In this document: positions 12,372-20,871 of the stretch, in pieces
Numbering within the stretch: position 1 is the first letter of the stretch
How the letters are laid out: every line of letters begins with the position of its first letter
From: an uncultured Opitutaceae bacterium
GTDB taxonomy: Bacteria > Verrucomicrobiota > Verrucomicrobiia > Opitutales > Opitutaceae
DNA: 34,619 nucleotides
Assembly (NCBI GenBank): GCA_903916755.1
Contig: CAIWXW010000033.1
Location: 1 to 34,619, forward strand
Direction of reading: 5' to 3'
Notes under the pieces: model-generated
What the model was told of the DNA's origin: nothing
What the model saw: only the letters and a program-made list of their open reading frames with translations
Database searches by the model: none
Position numbers and translations under genes: made by a program

Positions 12372-13435
12372 AGCCGGCGTTGTTCCGGATGGACGCCGAG
12401 CGGGCGCATGAGCTTGGCGTGCGCCTATTGGCCGGCCTGGGCCGCCTCCCGCCGCTCTGCCGGGCCCTGGAGGCGATCAACCGGCTCCCGGCCGCGGCGC
12501 GGCCGATCGAGGCCTTTGGGCTGACTTTTCCGAATGCGGTCGGTTTGGCCGCCGGTTTCGACAAGAATGCGCACGCCTGGCCGGCCGCGGCCGCCCTGGG
12601 CTTTGGCCATGTGGAAATCGGGACGGTCACGGCCCGGGCGCAGCCCGGCAACCCCCGGCCACGGGTCTTCCGCTATCCGGCCCAGCAGGCGGTGATCAAC
12701 CGCCTTGGATTCAACAATGATGGCGCCCGCACGGTCGCGGCCCGCCTGGCCCGCCGCAAGGGCCCCGGCCGCCGCCGGATTCCCCTCGGGGTCAATCTCG
12801 GCAAGTCCAAGGCGGCGGACATCGACCAGGCGACGCAGGATTACCTGGCCAGCTTCACGTGGCTCGCCGACTACGCGGATTATCTCGTCCTCAATGTCTC
12901 GAGCCCGAACACCCCGGGCCTGCGGGAATTGCAGGATGAGGCGCGGCTGCGGGAACTGCTCGGCGCGGTGACGGCGGCCAATCGCTCGCGCGCGGCGCAG
13001 CCGGGCCGCGAACGCGTGCCATTGCTGCTCAAGATCGCGCCGGACCTGGACTTCCGCCAGGTGGACGCGGTCCTCGGCGTGGTCGATGCCTTCAAGCTGG
13101 ACGGCCTGATCGCGAGCAACACCACGATCGGCCGGCCGGGTGCCTTCGCCGGCGTGCAGGAGGCCGGCGGCTTGAGCGGCGCGCCCCTGCGCCACCGCTC
13201 GACCGACCTGATCCGCTACATCGTGCGCGCGACCCAGGGCCGGCTGCCGGTGATCGGCGTCGGCGGCATCATGGACGCGGCGAGCGCGGGCGAGAAGCTC
13301 GATGCCGGCGCGACCCTCGTGCAGGTCTACACCGGCCTGGTCTACCGCGGCCCCTTCTTTGCCGGCGAGATCGCCCGCGCGCTGGCCGACCGCCAGGTGC
13401 TCGCGCCCCGCGCTCAGATCATCCAGTCGGCCTGA
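12344..13435 (+). CDS. pyrD: Dihydroorotate dehydrogenase (class 2, quinone-linked)
   Basis: PyrD oxidises dihydroorotate to orotate in pyrimidine synthesis and passes electrons to quinone at the inner membrane. The 363-aa protein has the class 2 N-terminal helical extension (about 1-45) before the FMN barrel. Visible motifs are GLAAGFDKNA, EIGTVTARAQPGNPRPR, RLGFNNDG, the catalytic-serine loop NVSSPNTPGLR (near 184-194), KIAPD and SNTTIGR. The ATG at 12344 fits family starts (MGFLYEKWVKPALF); upstream in-frame sequence from a TTG at 12254 looks like leader. A short ORF overlaps its start. Its last 22 bases overlap the end of the convergent serine acetyltransferase gene. Confidence 0.97.
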   Translation: MGFLYEKWVKPALFRMDAERAHELGVRLLAGLGRLPPLCRALEAINRLPAAARPIEAFGLTFPNAVGLAAGFDKNAHAWPAAAALGFGHVEIGTVTARAQPGNPRPRVFRYPAQQAVINRLGFNNDGARTVAARLARRKGPGRRRIPLGVNLGKSKAADIDQATQDYLASFTWLADYADYLVLNVSSPNTPGLRELQDEARLRELLGAVTAANRSRAAQPGRERVPLLLKIAPDLDFRQVDAVLGVVDAFKLDGLIASNTTIGRPGAFAGVQEAGGLSGAPLRHRSTDLIRYIVRATQGRLPVIGVGGIMDAASAGEKLDAGATLVQVYTGLVYRGPFFAGEIARALADRQVLAPRAQIIQSA

Positions 13436-14373
13436 TCGATGCTGATCGTGACGGTCTTCTGGCCCCTGGCCTTGTCGCGCTGCTCGCGCACGACCGAGGT
13501 CAGTTCCCCCTGGTAGTAGACAATGCTGCCGGCGGGCACGGACTTCATGAGCCAGACATGGGAGCCGATGACCGAATCGCGGCCGATCACGGTCGTGCCG
13601 CCGAGGACGGTGGCGCCCGGATAGATGGTGACGTGGTCCTCGATGTCGGGGTGGCGCTTCACGCCCTTCACGGGGTTGCCCGCCTCGTCGACTTCGAAGG
13701 ATTTGGCGCCCAGGGTCACGCCCTGGTAGAGCTTCACGTGGTTGCCGAGCGTCGCGGTCTCGCCGATCACGACGCCGGTGCAATGGTCGATGAAGAAGTG
13801 CGTGCCGATCCGGGCGCCGGGATGGATATCCGCGCCGGTGCGCTCATGGCCGTATTCGGTCAGCATGCGCGGCAGGAGCGGCACCTTGAGGTGGTACAAG
13901 ACATGGGCGACCCGCTGGAGCGACAGCGCCAGGACGCAGGGATAGGCGAGGATGATCTCCTCGACGCTGCCGGCGGCGGGATCGCCCGCGTAGGCGGCGG
14001 CAACATCGGTCTGGATGATCCGGCGCAGCTCGGGGAATTGCCCGAGGGTCTGGGCCGCAACGGCTTCCGCGCGCGCGGAAGCGTCCGGGGCCTTGGAGAA
14101 GCGCAGGCACTTTTCCACGTCGGCGCGGAGGCGGCGCTCGATCCGTTTGAGCAGGCCGTCCACGTGGGCGGGCACCTTGCTCTTTTCGAGCGCCGAGTCC
14201 TCGAAATACCCCGGGAACAGGAGATGCATGCAATCGCGCGCGAGCGTGTTCACGGATTCCTGCGAGGGCAGGTTGACGCCGTCGAGGTGGTTGATGCCGC
14301 CCAGGCTGTCATAGGAGGCCAGCAGGGCGGCTTTGATCTCGTCGTGGTTCATCCGGAAGTGGGGAAAGACCAT
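13414..14373 (-). CDS. cysE: Serine O-acetyltransferase
   Basis: This enzyme makes O-acetylserine from serine and acetyl-CoA, the first committed step of cysteine synthesis, in the cytoplasm. The 319-aa protein has an N-terminal helical domain (about 1-180) and a C-terminal left-handed beta-helix of hexapeptide repeats. The active-site signature ADIHPGARIGTHFFIDHCTG is the counterpart of the catalytic Asp/His region of E. coli CysE. It is longer than E. coli CysE (273 aa) and resembles the longer SAT form found in several phyla. The ATG at 14373 is preferred to ATG 14352 because a GGGGTGA element precedes it. It lies 64 bases after a sulfotransferase-like gene on the same strand. Confidence 0.92.
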   Translation of the reverse strand: MVFPHFRMNHDEIKAALLASYDSLGGINHLDGVNLPSQESVNTLARDCMHLLFPGYFEDSALEKSKVPAHVDGLLKRIERRLRADVEKCLRFSKAPDASARAEAVAAQTLGQFPELRRIIQTDVAAAYAGDPAAGSVEEIILAYPCVLALSLQRVAHVLYHLKVPLLPRMLTEYGHERTGADIHPGARIGTHFFIDHCTGVVIGETATLGNHVKLYQGVTLGAKSFEVDEAGNPVKGVKRHPDIEDHVTIYPGATVLGGTTVIGRDSVIGSHVWLMKSVPAGSIVYYQGELTSVVREQRDKARGQKTVTISIDQADWMI

Positions 14374-14437
14374 AGGTCACCCCGGGGTTCCCGCAACCCG
14401 CAATTCCGGCCCCGGCGAACCGAAGGCCTCTTCCCCG

Positions 14438-15118
14438 CTAGGCCTCGCGCATCGCGCCGATGCCAAACCGCCTGCTGCTCCGCGGCACCGACGCCTCCGC
14501 CTGCCGCAGCCGGCCCTCGAGCAGGGCGACGGCATTCTCGTAGAGGTCGAGATCGGACCGGTTCAGGGCCTCGATGTGCTCGGCGAGGCCCCCGGGCAGG
14601 TAATACCGCTCGTCGTCGCGATCGGGGTTGGCGTTTTCCCGCGATAGCACCGCCGGGACGTCCCGGCCAAAGGTCTGGCCGAACAGGCGCAGGGACTCGG
14701 CCGACCGCTCCAGGATGCCCACGAAGTGAAAGGCCGCGAGCGGCTTGCCCGCCAGGAAGCGCTCCATCTCGTTCCGCGCGGACGGCAGGGCGGCAAACTC
14801 CTCCAGCGTCAGCCGCCGGTCCCGCAGCGCCTGGCAGGCCGGGTGAGTCCAGTCCGGCTGGCGGCGGAAGTGATGATATTGGGAGACGATCCGCTCGACC
14901 GGGTGCCGCAGCCACGTGACCAGGGAGGCGTTGGGGTACTGGGTGTCGAAGGCGTGGCTCGGAAACGAGCCGTGCACGCACGCGGTCCGCCACGGCACCC
15001 AGCTCGGGGAGACCGGATTGCCGTGCCGGAGCTGCACGCGCTCCTTGCCATAGATATCCTCCAGGACACGGCGGAAGCTGGAGCCACCGCAACGGGGGAT
15101 GTGGATGCTGATTACCAC
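14438..15118 (-). CDS. Sulfotransferase-like protein
   Basis: This 226-aa protein resembles PAPS-dependent sulfotransferases. The N-terminal strand and loop IHIPRCGGSSF (5-15) match the 5'-phosphosulfate-binding loop (family form HIPKTGGTS), and WLRHPVERIVSQYHHF matches the 3'-phosphate-binding helix (LRdPveRviSxy). The lysine usually in the first loop is Arg here. The start is GTG at 15118; a stop codon in frame about 13 codons upstream leaves no better choice. There is no signal peptide, so it would act in the cytoplasm, possibly on a glycan or lipid precursor. The acceptor is unknown. Confidence 0.75.
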   Translation of the reverse strand: MVISIHIPRCGGSSFRRVLEDIYGKERVQLRHGNPVSPSWVPWRTACVHGSFPSHAFDTQYPNASLVTWLRHPVERIVSQYHHFRRQPDWTHPACQALRDRRLTLEEFAALPSARNEMERFLAGKPLAAFHFVGILERSAESLRLFGQTFGRDVPAVLSRENANPDRDDERYYLPGGLAEHIEALNRSDLDLYENAVALLEGRLRQAEASVPRSSRRFGIGAMREA

Positions 15119-15273
15119 GGGATTGCGTTGACGACGTCCGGGCGGAAATCGCGGTTACGGCGGGTGGTCATAAAAAGACCGTAAACTGCCGGGCCGGGCG
15201 CGACGGGTGCATTGCTTTCCGGGCTGGACAGACCGCGAACGAACCTCTTAGTTCGGCATCCCTTTTATTTTTT

Positions 15274-15358
15274 GCCCGGGTGGTGGAATTGGTAGACACA
15301 CACGTTTGAGGGGCGTGTGCCGTAAGGCGTGCAGGTTCGAGTCCTGTCCCGGGCACCA
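15274..15358 (+). tRNA. tRNA-Leu (anticodon GAG)
   Basis: The acceptor stem GCCCGGG pairs with CCCGGGC, followed by discriminator A and an encoded CCA. The anticodon stem CACGT/GCGTG closes loop TTGAGGG, which gives anticodon GAG. A long variable arm (TGCCGTAAGGCG) marks a class II tRNA, and the T-arm GCAGG-TTCGAGT-CCTGT is standard. The D-loop region GGAATTGGTAGAC is typical of tRNA-Leu. Confidence 0.96.
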
Positions 15359-15520
15359 TTTTCGATTCCGCGCGGAGGGCGGGGCGGCCGGCCCTGCGGC
15401 GGGGGAGGGGGCCCGGGATGTAACCGGCAAACTTCCTGCATCTTTCGCGGCCGGTTTTCGACTTGCCAAGGGCAGGCCGCTACCCGTGCCTTGGCCCCTT
15501 CCCACCTCCCTCCTTCCCCT

Positions 15521-16270
15521 ATGGCCTCCGCTTCTCTCCAAGGACAGACCGCCGTCATCACTGGCGGCGCTTCCGGTATCGGTCTCGCAATTGCCCGCAA
15601 GCTTCGCGCCGAGGGCGCCTACGTGGCCCTGTTCGACCTGGATCCCAAGGTGTTCCCCGCCCTGGACCGGGAATTCGCGGGCCAGGGCCGGGGCATTAAG
15701 GCCGATGTGACGGACGAGGCTTCGGTCCAGGCCGCCATCGCCGCGGTGATCGCCGAACGGGGCAAGATTGACATTCTCGTCAACAGCGCCGGGGTGACCG
15801 GCAAGACCAACGTCCAGACCCACGAGGTGGCCCTCGATAACTTCGAGTTCGTTTTCCGCGTCAATGTCCGCGGCCCGTTTCTCATGGCGAAGCATGTGCT
15901 CCCGTCGATGCTCCAGCACAAATACGGCCGGATCCTGCACATCGCCTCCGTCGCGGGCAAGGAGGGCAACGCCGGCATGCTGGCCTACTCCGCCTCGAAG
16001 GCGGCCGTGATCGGCATGACCAAGGTGCAGGGCAAGGAATACGCCGGCACCGGCATCACCGTGAACGCCCTCGCCCCGGCCGTGGTCCTCACGCCAATGG
16101 TGGAGGCGCTGCCGGAAGCGCAGGTCAAGTACATGACCGACAAGATCCCGATGAAGCGCTGCTGCACCCTGGAGGAAGTGGCCGACATGGCCGGCTTCAT
16201 CGTCTCGCCCGCCGCCGGTTTCACCACCGCCTTCACCTTCGACCTGACGGGCGGCCGCGCGACGTACTGA
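15521..16270 (+). CDS. SDR-family NAD-dependent dehydrogenase (probably sugar-related)
   Basis: This classical short-chain dehydrogenase/reductase has 249 aa. It has the nucleotide-binding TGGASGIG (14-21), Asp39 at the end of the second strand (typical of NAD rather than NADP preference), NSAG (88-91), and catalytic Ser143, Tyr156 and Lys160 (YSASK). The C-terminus ends in DLTGGRATY, a tail I associate with sugar and sugar-acid dehydrogenases (inference from memory). The ATG at 15521 is chosen because it sits just before the first strand; the leader is pyrimidine-rich without a Shine-Dalgarno sequence. The MFS transporter starts 4 bases after its stop, so the two are co-transcribed. The substrate cannot be fixed from sequence. 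Confidence 0.88.
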   Translation: MASASLQGQTAVITGGASGIGLAIARKLRAEGAYVALFDLDPKVFPALDREFAGQGRGIKADVTDEASVQAAIAAVIAERGKIDILVNSAGVTGKTNVQTHEVALDNFEFVFRVNVRGPFLMAKHVLPSMLQHKYGRILHIASVAGKEGNAGMLAYSASKAAVIGMTKVQGKEYAGTGITVNALAPAVVLTPMVEALPEAQVKYMTDKIPMKRCCTLEEVADMAGFIVSPAAGFTTAFTFDLTGGRATY

Positions 16271-16274
16271 GCGG

Positions 16275-17552
16275 ATGGCCCCGCTGCTGAGGACGGCGGT
16301 GCGCAAGGCGGGCTGGCGGCTGGTGCCGTTCCTCCTGCTGCTCTACATCCTGGCGTTCCTCGACCGGGTCAACATCAGCTACGCCAAGCAGGCCTTCCTG
16401 CGCGACACCGGCCTGAGCGAGTCCGCCTACGCCTTTGGCGCCGGGATCTTCTTCGCCGCCTACGCCCTGTTCGAAATCCCCAGCAACCTGGCCCTGAGCC
16501 GGGTGGGGGCGCGGCGCTGGATCGGGGCGACCATGATCCTGTGGGGGCTGATCTCGGCGGCGATGATGCTGGCGCACACGGCGCCCGTCTTCTACGCGCT
16601 GCGGTTCCTCCTGGGCGCGGCGGAGGCGGGGTTCTTCCCCGGCATGATCTGGTACATGAGCTCATGGTTTCCCGCCGCCACGCGCGGCGGGATCTTCGGG
16701 GTCTTCTATTTTGGGGCCCCGCTGGCGCAGATCTTTGGCGGCCCGCTCTGCGGGCTATTGCTCGGCATCGACCACGCGGCGGGATTCCGGGGCTGGCAGT
16801 GGATGTTCCTGATCGAGGGCGCCTTGGCGGTCGCCGTGGGAGCGATCGCATGCCTTTATCTCACCAGCCGGCCGGCGGAGGCCCGCTGGCTCGAGCCCGG
16901 GGAACGCGCCGTCCTCGAAGCGCAACTGGCGGCGGAGGAGGCGGGCAAGGAGGGCGGGGAAGCCCATAGTGTCCTCCCCGCCTTTGTCCAGGGGCGGGTC
17001 TGGCGGCTCGGGCTCATCTACGGGCTGATCCAGATGAGCGTCTACGGCGTGACTTTCTACCTGCCGTCGGAGGTGTCGGCCCTGCTGGGCCGGAACATCG
17101 GGCTCGTCGTCAGCCTGGTCAGCGCGATCCCGTGGGTCTGCGCGCTGGGCGCCGCCTTCGTCGTGCCTCGCCTGGCGCGCTGGAACGGGCGCCGCGGGCT
17201 GACCGCCGGCCTTTCCCTGACGGTGGCGGCGGTGGGCATCGCGCTCTCGGCGACTCCGCATGCGACCCTGGGGCTGGTGGCCCTGTCGCTCGCGGCCGCC
17301 GGGTTCATCGGCGCCCAGCCGATCTTCTGGACGTTTCCGGCCGACGAACTCTCCGGACCCAGCGCCGCCGGCGGGATCGCCCTCATCAACTCGATCGGGG
17401 CGGTGGGCGGTTTCCTGGCTCCCAACCTGAAGGTGTGGGCGGAACACGTGTCGGGCTCGCCGCGCGCGGGCGCCCTGGCGCTGGCGACGACGACGCTGCT
17501 CGGCGCGATCCTGCTGGGGCTGGTCCGCGACCCGTCCCGCCGGGCCGCCTGA
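16275..17552 (+). CDS. MFS transporter, anion:cation symporter (ACS) type
   Basis: This is a 425-aa inner-membrane transporter with about 12 membrane segments and a central loop rich in charged residues (around 195-235). The first segment carries the ACS signature YILAFLDRVNISYAK, and the stretch AAEAGFFPGMIWYMSSWFP matches segment 4-5 of this group (GudP/GarP, phthalate and tartrate permeases). Such proteins import sugar acids and other organic anions with protons. It begins 4 bases after the dehydrogenase gene, pointing to import and oxidation of the same compound. It is convergent with the GH35 gene, with a 12-base gap. Confidence 0.9.
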   Translation: MAPLLRTAVRKAGWRLVPFLLLLYILAFLDRVNISYAKQAFLRDTGLSESAYAFGAGIFFAAYALFEIPSNLALSRVGARRWIGATMILWGLISAAMMLAHTAPVFYALRFLLGAAEAGFFPGMIWYMSSWFPAATRGGIFGVFYFGAPLAQIFGGPLCGLLLGIDHAAGFRGWQWMFLIEGALAVAVGAIACLYLTSRPAEARWLEPGERAVLEAQLAAEEAGKEGGEAHSVLPAFVQGRVWRLGLIYGLIQMSVYGVTFYLPSEVSALLGRNIGLVVSLVSAIPWVCALGAAFVVPRLARWNGRRGLTAGLSLTVAAVGIALSATPHATLGLVALSLAAAGFIGAQPIFWTFPADELSGPSAAGGIALINSIGAVGGFLAPNLKVWAEHVSGSPRAGALALATTTLLGAILLGLVRDPSRRAA

Positions 17553-17564
17553 TCCCGGCGGGCA

Positions 17565-20033
17565 TCAGCGCGCGCCTTCCCGGGTGACGGGGATCTCGTA
17601 TTCGGGCGTGGCGGAAATGCTCCGGATTTCCGCGACCTGCGCGCGGCCGCCGAACGCGGGCCACCGGTCTTTCGGCAGGTAAATGGGCGCATCCTGGCGG
17701 AGCGGGAGCACCTTGAGCGTCAGGCCCTGCGCGAGGACGGCCGGGGCGAAACGGGCGAGGCCGATCTCCCAGGGACGCCCGAAATAGAAATCATCATCCA
17801 CCAGCCGGTTCCCCAGATAGGCCCGGCCGACGTCGCCCGCATAGTCGATGGAGAGGAAAAGTTCATGGACGCCGCGCAGGGCTTCGCGCGGCACCCGGAG
17901 CTCCCACGTCCCCGCCTGCGCCTGAAAGGCATCGTCGTCCGGCGCATAGGCGTCGCCCTGGGCGTCGACCCGCACCGGCGGCACCAGGCCGGGAGCGGCG
18001 ACGCGATGCCAGTCCACCTTCACCACGCGCGGCGGGGTCGAGACCACGAACCGGGTGAACAGGCCGTCCTCCTTGCCGGAAAGCTTCAGGGGCGGGGAGG
18101 GGAAGACCGAGAAATACATGGTTGGCCGGGTTGACTGCACGCGCAGGGTGTCGCCGTCGAAGACCAGCCCGGCGGTCGACAGGAAAAGCCGGTCCGCGCC
18201 CCACATCGCCGCCTTGACCGCCTGCCGGGCCTGGGCCTCCGTCAGGACCAGGATGCGGACGTCGTCGCCATTGCGGGCGCGCACGGTGAAGACGCAGTCG
18301 GTGCCCGGCGTCAGCCCGTCGACGCGCGCGCGGGATCCGGGCGCAAGGGTGCGGGGATCGAACGCGAATTCCGGGGCCATGCCCGCCGGCGTGAAAAAGA
18401 CGAAGCAGTCGGCGACGCGGCAGAGCGGCTGGGCCGTGGCATAGGTCAGGACCGCGCCGCCCAGCGGCAGGTTGAACGGCCAGATAAAATACGCGTTCGA
18501 CGGGATCCGGATCGGCCGGGTCGGGATCGCCAGGACGCCGCCCGCCAGGCGCAGCTGGAACTGCGCGTGGTCATGCGCCGGGAGCGGGTCGAGGTGCTGG
18601 TAGTTGTTGACGAAGAGAAAGCCGCGCCGTCCGTCGGTGCGCGCGGCCCACCGCACGGTCTGGCGGTCGTCGATCGACGCGGGCCGGCGATCGGGCATGA
18701 CGGCGGCCAGCGGGGCGAGCATGGTGCCGTAGTCGGCGAGGAAGGCGTGCTGCGCGCGCAGCGCGCCGTAGGTCTCGCTGCGCTGGCCGTATTCCCGCAG
18801 CGGCGCCTGGAAGTCATAGTTGATTTCCGGCAGGTCGTTGGGATAGCCGCTCGCGCGCGATTCATTGAGCGTCGAGAGCCGCCCGACCTGGTCCGCGCCG
18901 CCATGGTACATGTAGTAGCCCTGGAGGTTGCTGCCGCTGCCCAGCTTGGCCAGCGCCTCCGCGGCCACGTCGTCGGCGGTCAGGACGGGACGGCGGCGGT
19001 AGCTGACCTCGATGCCGCCCCCGATCTCGCAGGCGCCGTAGGGATAGGAGGCGAGGAAGGCGGTGTCCGCCGCGCCCGGGCGTTTCCTCAGGTCGTCGCC
19101 GACGATGCTGTCGTCGCGCTCGAGCCCGAAGAAATACTGCCTCCGGCCGGCGCGGTCCCAGTCGCCGACGCCCTTGATCCAGAATCCGTCCGGGTATCCG
19201 CCGAAGAGCGGAATGACTTCGCCGCCGGGGGGGATGCGGGCGCCGTCCCAGCCGGTCATGGTGTAGAGCGGCACGTCCAGGCCGGCTTCGCGGGCCAGGC
19301 GCTTCAGCGTCAGGATGTGTTCGGGGCGATTGCGCAGCTCGTTGTCGAGCTGCACGCCGATGACCGGGCCGCCGTCCTTCCACAACAGGCCGTGCAGCTG
19401 CTGGAAGATCTGGGCGTAGAAGCGGCGGACGTAGTTGAGGTAGGGCTCCGCGTCCAGGCGGACGTCCCGGCCGCAGCGGGCGAGCAGCCAATCGGGCAGG
19501 CCGCCGTTGCGGACCTCGCCGTGCGCCCAGGGTCCGATCCGCGGATAGCAGGTGAGCCCGTGCTTGGCGCACAGCGCGACGAAGGCCCGCAGGTCGCGGT
19601 CGCCCGACCAATCGAATCTCCCCTCGGTCTCCTCGTGGTAGATCCAGAAGATGTAGGTCGAGACGATGGTGATGCCGCCCGCCTTCATCTTGAGCAGCTC
19701 CTCCTCCCATTGCGCGCGCGGATAGCGGGAGAAGTGAAATTCCCCCATGACCGGAAACCACGGCTTGCCGTCGAGCGTGAGGTAGCGGCTGGTCACGCCG
19801 ATGGCGCTGCCCTGGGGATTGGCACCGCCCAGTTTGAGGCCGTCGCGCACCACGCTCAGGTCGGGATGCGAGGCGTCCAGCGTGCAGGGAGTCGCTGCTT
19901 CGGCCTCAGGCATTGGGGTCTGCGCGCGCCCAACGGAAAGGAATAAAAGCAGGATGCCGGCCGCCGCCCGGCCGATCGACTTGCCCGGGCGGCTTAAGTG
20001 ACTAACAATGGGAGGGTAATGAAGTTGGGGCAC
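17565..20033 (-). CDS. Secreted GH35-family glycoside hydrolase (beta-galactosidase-like)
   Basis: This 822-aa exported protein starts at GTG 20033, has AAGG upstream, and shows a signal peptide with hydrophobic core AAAGILLLFLSV cut near GRA-Q. The catalytic barrel begins with MGEFHFSRYPRAQWEEELLKMK and YIFWIYHEETEGRFDW, characteristic of GH35. The expected acid/base is Glu232 (GVQLDNEL) and the nucleophile is probably Glu336 (ACEIGGGIEVSYRRRP). The loop GPWAHGEVRNGGLPDWL departs from the common GH35 form (RPGPYxCAEWxxGGLPxWL), suggesting a divergent subgroup. The C-terminal half contains beta-rich domains likely to be jelly rolls. It would release beta-galactosides or related sugars in the periplasm or outside. 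Confidence 0.87.
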   Translation of the reverse strand: MPQLHYPPIVSHLSRPGKSIGRAAAGILLLFLSVGRAQTPMPEAEAATPCTLDASHPDLSVVRDGLKLGGANPQGSAIGVTSRYLTLDGKPWFPVMGEFHFSRYPRAQWEEELLKMKAGGITIVSTYIFWIYHEETEGRFDWSGDRDLRAFVALCAKHGLTCYPRIGPWAHGEVRNGGLPDWLLARCGRDVRLDAEPYLNYVRRFYAQIFQQLHGLLWKDGGPVIGVQLDNELRNRPEHILTLKRLAREAGLDVPLYTMTGWDGARIPPGGEVIPLFGGYPDGFWIKGVGDWDRAGRRQYFFGLERDDSIVGDDLRKRPGAADTAFLASYPYGACEIGGGIEVSYRRRPVLTADDVAAEALAKLGSGSNLQGYYMYHGGADQVGRLSTLNESRASGYPNDLPEINYDFQAPLREYGQRSETYGALRAQHAFLADYGTMLAPLAAVMPDRRPASIDDRQTVRWAARTDGRRGFLFVNNYQHLDPLPAHDHAQFQLRLAGGVLAIPTRPIRIPSNAYFIWPFNLPLGGAVLTYATAQPLCRVADCFVFFTPAGMAPEFAFDPRTLAPGSRARVDGLTPGTDCVFTVRARNGDDVRILVLTEAQARQAVKAAMWGADRLFLSTAGLVFDGDTLRVQSTRPTMYFSVFPSPPLKLSGKEDGLFTRFVVSTPPRVVKVDWHRVAAPGLVPPVRVDAQGDAYAPDDDAFQAQAGTWELRVPREALRGVHELFLSIDYAGDVGRAYLGNRLVDDDFYFGRPWEIGLARFAPAVLAQGLTLKVLPLRQDAPIYLPKDRWPAFGGRAQVAEIRSISATPEYEIPVTREGAR

Positions 20034-20133
20034 GCGATTTGCTTACCTTTGAATTGATGGCACCTTGAGGGCAATGCTAGGTCTCATCCTTCAGTCGCCG
20101 AAAGCGACAACGATTCTTCCCAAAAGTAACACT

Positions 20134-20724
20134 ATGAAAACGCATAAATTCACCGCTGCCGCACTGCTTGCCGCCGCTGCGCTGGGCACCGCGGCTTTCG
20201 CCCAATCTCCCGCAGTGTCAGCTGCTCCCGCCGCTCCCGCGGCGCCCCCGGTTTCAGCCGCTCCCGCCGTCAACGAAACCGTGTACGTTCCGCAGCTGCC
20301 GAGCGCGGAGGAACTGACGAAGGCCGCCACAGCCCAAGGAGTCACCGTGACGCGGATCTCGCAGAGCGCCTCCCAGGTGACCATCACCTACCAGTACCCG
20401 AACGGGCAGATCAACACGGTCGCCTATCAGCCGCTGTCGAACGCCGACGCGTCGCTGACGACGGCACCGGCCGGCGTCCCGATGCCGAGCAGCCCGCCTC
20501 CGGCCGTCGCTCCGCCGACCACGGTGGTCTACACGAGCGCGCCGGCCTATTACTATGACTATCCCGGGTACTATCCCTACCCCTATCCCTACTATGGGTA
20601 TGGTTACGGCTGGTATGCCCCGATCCACGTCGGCATCGGCTTTGGGTTTCACGGTGGCGGCGGCTTCCGCGGGGGCGGTGGCTTCCGTGGCGGCGGCGGC
20701 TTCCACGGCGGCGGTCATCGGTAA
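20134..20724 (+). CDS. Small secreted Ala/Pro-, Tyr- and Gly-rich protein
   Basis: I do not recognise a characterised family. The 196-aa protein has a textbook signal peptide (MKTHKFTAAALLAAAALGTAAFA, cut before QSP). Next come an Ala/Pro/Ser-rich linker (24-48), a conserved-looking segment (about 50-115), a Tyr/Pro-rich segment (about 140-165; YYYDYPGYYPYPYPYYGYGY) and a Gly/Phe/Arg tail (GGFRGG repeats) ending GGGHR. The tail is encoded by three 18-bp repeats. Such low-complexity exported proteins are often surface or outer-membrane associated (inference). It is divergent from the GH35 gene across a 100-base AT-richer gap and is followed by a strong terminator, which suggests a monocistronic, well-expressed gene. 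Confidence 0.85.
   Translation: MKTHKFTAAALLAAAALGTAAFAQSPAVSAAPAAPAAPPVSAAPAVNETVYVPQLPSAEELTKAATAQGVTVTRISQSASQVTITYQYPNGQINTVAYQPLSNADASLTTAPAGVPMPSSPPPAVAPPTTVVYTSAPAYYYDYPGYYPYPYPYYGYGYGWYAPIHVGIGFGFHGGGGFRGGGGFRGGGGFHGGGHR
20659..20712 (+). repeat. Three tandem 18-bp repeats coding for GGFRGG
   Basis: Units at 20659-20676, 20677-20694 and 20695-20712 each encode Gly-Gly-Phe-(Arg/Arg/His)-Gly-Gly in frame. They differ mainly at third codon positions. Copy number could vary between strains by slippage (inference). Confidence 0.85.
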
Positions 20725-20763
20725 TTTCAACGCGAGCCGACCCGCGGGGTCGGCCGGATTGCG

Positions 20764-20799
20764 CAGGCGGTCGGCTGAGCCGGCCGCCTGTCTTGTTTT
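20764..20799 (+). terminator. Intrinsic terminator after the Tyr/Gly-rich secreted protein gene
   Basis: CAGGCGGTCGGC (20764-20775), loop TGA and GCCGGCCGCCTG (20779-20790) form a 12-bp stem with one G-U type pair, followed by TCTTGTTTT. A second perfect 8-bp hairpin (20736-20754, loop GCG) precedes it. Together they isolate the upstream gene from the TPR gene at 20872. Confidence 0.85.
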
Positions 20800-20871
20800 C
20801 ATTCGCGGCGCCGCGGGTGCCTTGAGAGTAGGGATTTACACGGCAAATGCCCGCGGCCAGCCTGCACCTCC

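Noticed and set aside
15230-15273. A terminator-like CGAAC/GTTCG hairpin with T-run before tRNA-Leu
   Set aside because: The stem is only about 5 bp with little GC context, and no plus-strand gene ends upstream for it to terminate.
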